NCBI GenBank assembly: GCA_943913335.1
Contig: CALTXS010000057.1
Coordinates: 1-6,573, forward strand
DNA: 6,573 nucleotides
Source: an uncultured Lysobacter sp.
GTDB lineage: Bacteria > Pseudomonadota > Gammaproteobacteria > Xanthomonadales > Xanthomonadaceae
Reading direction: 5' to 3'
Part shown: positions 6,238 through 6,573 of the stretch, in pieces
Numbering within the stretch: position 1 is the stretch's first letter
Layout of the letters: each line of letters begins with the position of its first letter
Program-made: the position numbers and the translations under genes
Notes under the pieces: model-generated
Told to the model about the DNA's origin: nothing
The model's input: only the letters and a program-made list of their open reading frames with translations
Database searches by the model: none

Positions 6238-6573
6238 ATGACGCGTTCTGTTTCCCGTTTGGCTGTGGCGATGGCCATCTCGCTCCTTGCTGCCGGTGCT
6301 GCGTCTGCGCAATCGACCGGTCGCCTGTATGATGCGATGCCACCTGCTAACTCTTCGTACCTGCGTGTAGTATCTGCCGGCACTGCCTCGGTCGATGTGT
6401 GGGTTGATGGCAAGTTGCGCGCCCGCGGCCTTAAAGGTCGCACGCCGAGTGCCTATCTGATTCTTTCAAGTGGCGCCCACAACGTGCAGCTCCGCAGCGG
6501 CACCAAGATTGTCGGCGCCACCGCGGTTCGTACCGCCGGCCAGGCCGCCTACACCGTCGCCTTGCCGCAAGGC
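6238..6573 (+). CDS. wssG: AlgF/WssG-like periplasmic polysaccharide acetylation protein, 3' end outside the window
   Basis: 112 codons are present and the frame is open at the right edge; AlgF proteins are about twice this long. A Sec signal peptide is clear: basic start (MTRSVSR), hydrophobic core, and ASA just before Q25, so cleavage is expected between 24 and 25. The mature start GRLYDAMPPANSSYLRVV matches the AlgF family opening (LYD..PP...S..RV.N), which begins a beta-sandwich adaptor domain. AlgF works in the periplasm with AlgJ and AlgI in polysaccharide O-acetylation. The ATG is preceded by AGGA at a nine-base spacing. Unlike the tightly packed upstream genes it follows a 152-base gap with its own candidate promoter, so it may be expressed partly independently. 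The identity rests on the N-terminal pattern, signal peptide and context. Confidence 0.75.
   Translation, partial: MTRSVSRLAVAMAISLLAAGAASAQSTGRLYDAMPPANSSYLRVVSAGTASVDVWVDGKLRARGLKGRTPSAYLILSSGAHNVQLRSGTKIVGATAVRTAGQAAYTVALPQG

Noticed and set aside
1..6573. CRISPR array, tRNA, rRNA or insertion sequence
   Set aside because: No regularly spaced repeats, cloverleaf pattern, transposase frame or terminal inverted repeats were seen.

Overview
The window looks like part of a Gram-negative (probably beta- or gammaproteobacterial) locus for making and O-acetylating a cellulose-type exopolysaccharide. The evidence is a BcsB-type periplasmic subunit, a BcsQ-type ATPase, a lipoprotein with a clean lipobox, and an AlgI/AlgJ/AlgF (WssH/WssI/WssG)-type acetylation set. 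Base composition is moderately GC-rich. I cannot name the genus.

Layout. Positions 1-318 carry an open reading frame on the minus strand that runs off the left edge. It has one hydrophobic helix followed by a stretch that can be aligned by eye to the PilZ tail of the cellulose synthase BcsA. From about 317 to 1624 on the plus strand lies the C-terminal half of BcsB (second carbohydrate-binding domain, second flavodoxin-like domain, membrane anchor); the N-terminal half and signal peptide are absent. Then follow, all on the plus strand and tightly spaced: bcsQ-like ParA/MinD ATPase (1636-2385), a GH18-like lipoprotein (2413-3534), an MBOAT acetyltransferase (3544-4929) and an AlgJ/AlgX-like SGNH protein (4937-6085). 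After a 152-base gap with a candidate promoter comes the start of an AlgF-like exported protein (6238 to the right edge).

How they work together. BcsA/BcsB would polymerise and translocate the glucan and BcsQ would support localisation or assembly. The MBOAT protein, AlgJ-like protein and AlgF-like protein would pass acetyl groups across the inner membrane to the polymer. The GH18-like lipoprotein sits in the locus as a periplasmic glycan-hydrolase-fold protein, a role filled by the GH8 enzyme BcsZ in classical cellulose operons.

Most notable point: the head-to-head abutment of a BcsA-like tail (minus) and a BcsB C-terminal half (plus) at about 317 is what one junction of an inversion with ends inside bcsA and bcsB would look like. 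It could be a real rearrangement, a switch, or an assembly chimera; the window alone cannot decide. If fixed, it would remove an intact synthase while the acetylation genes downstream stay intact.
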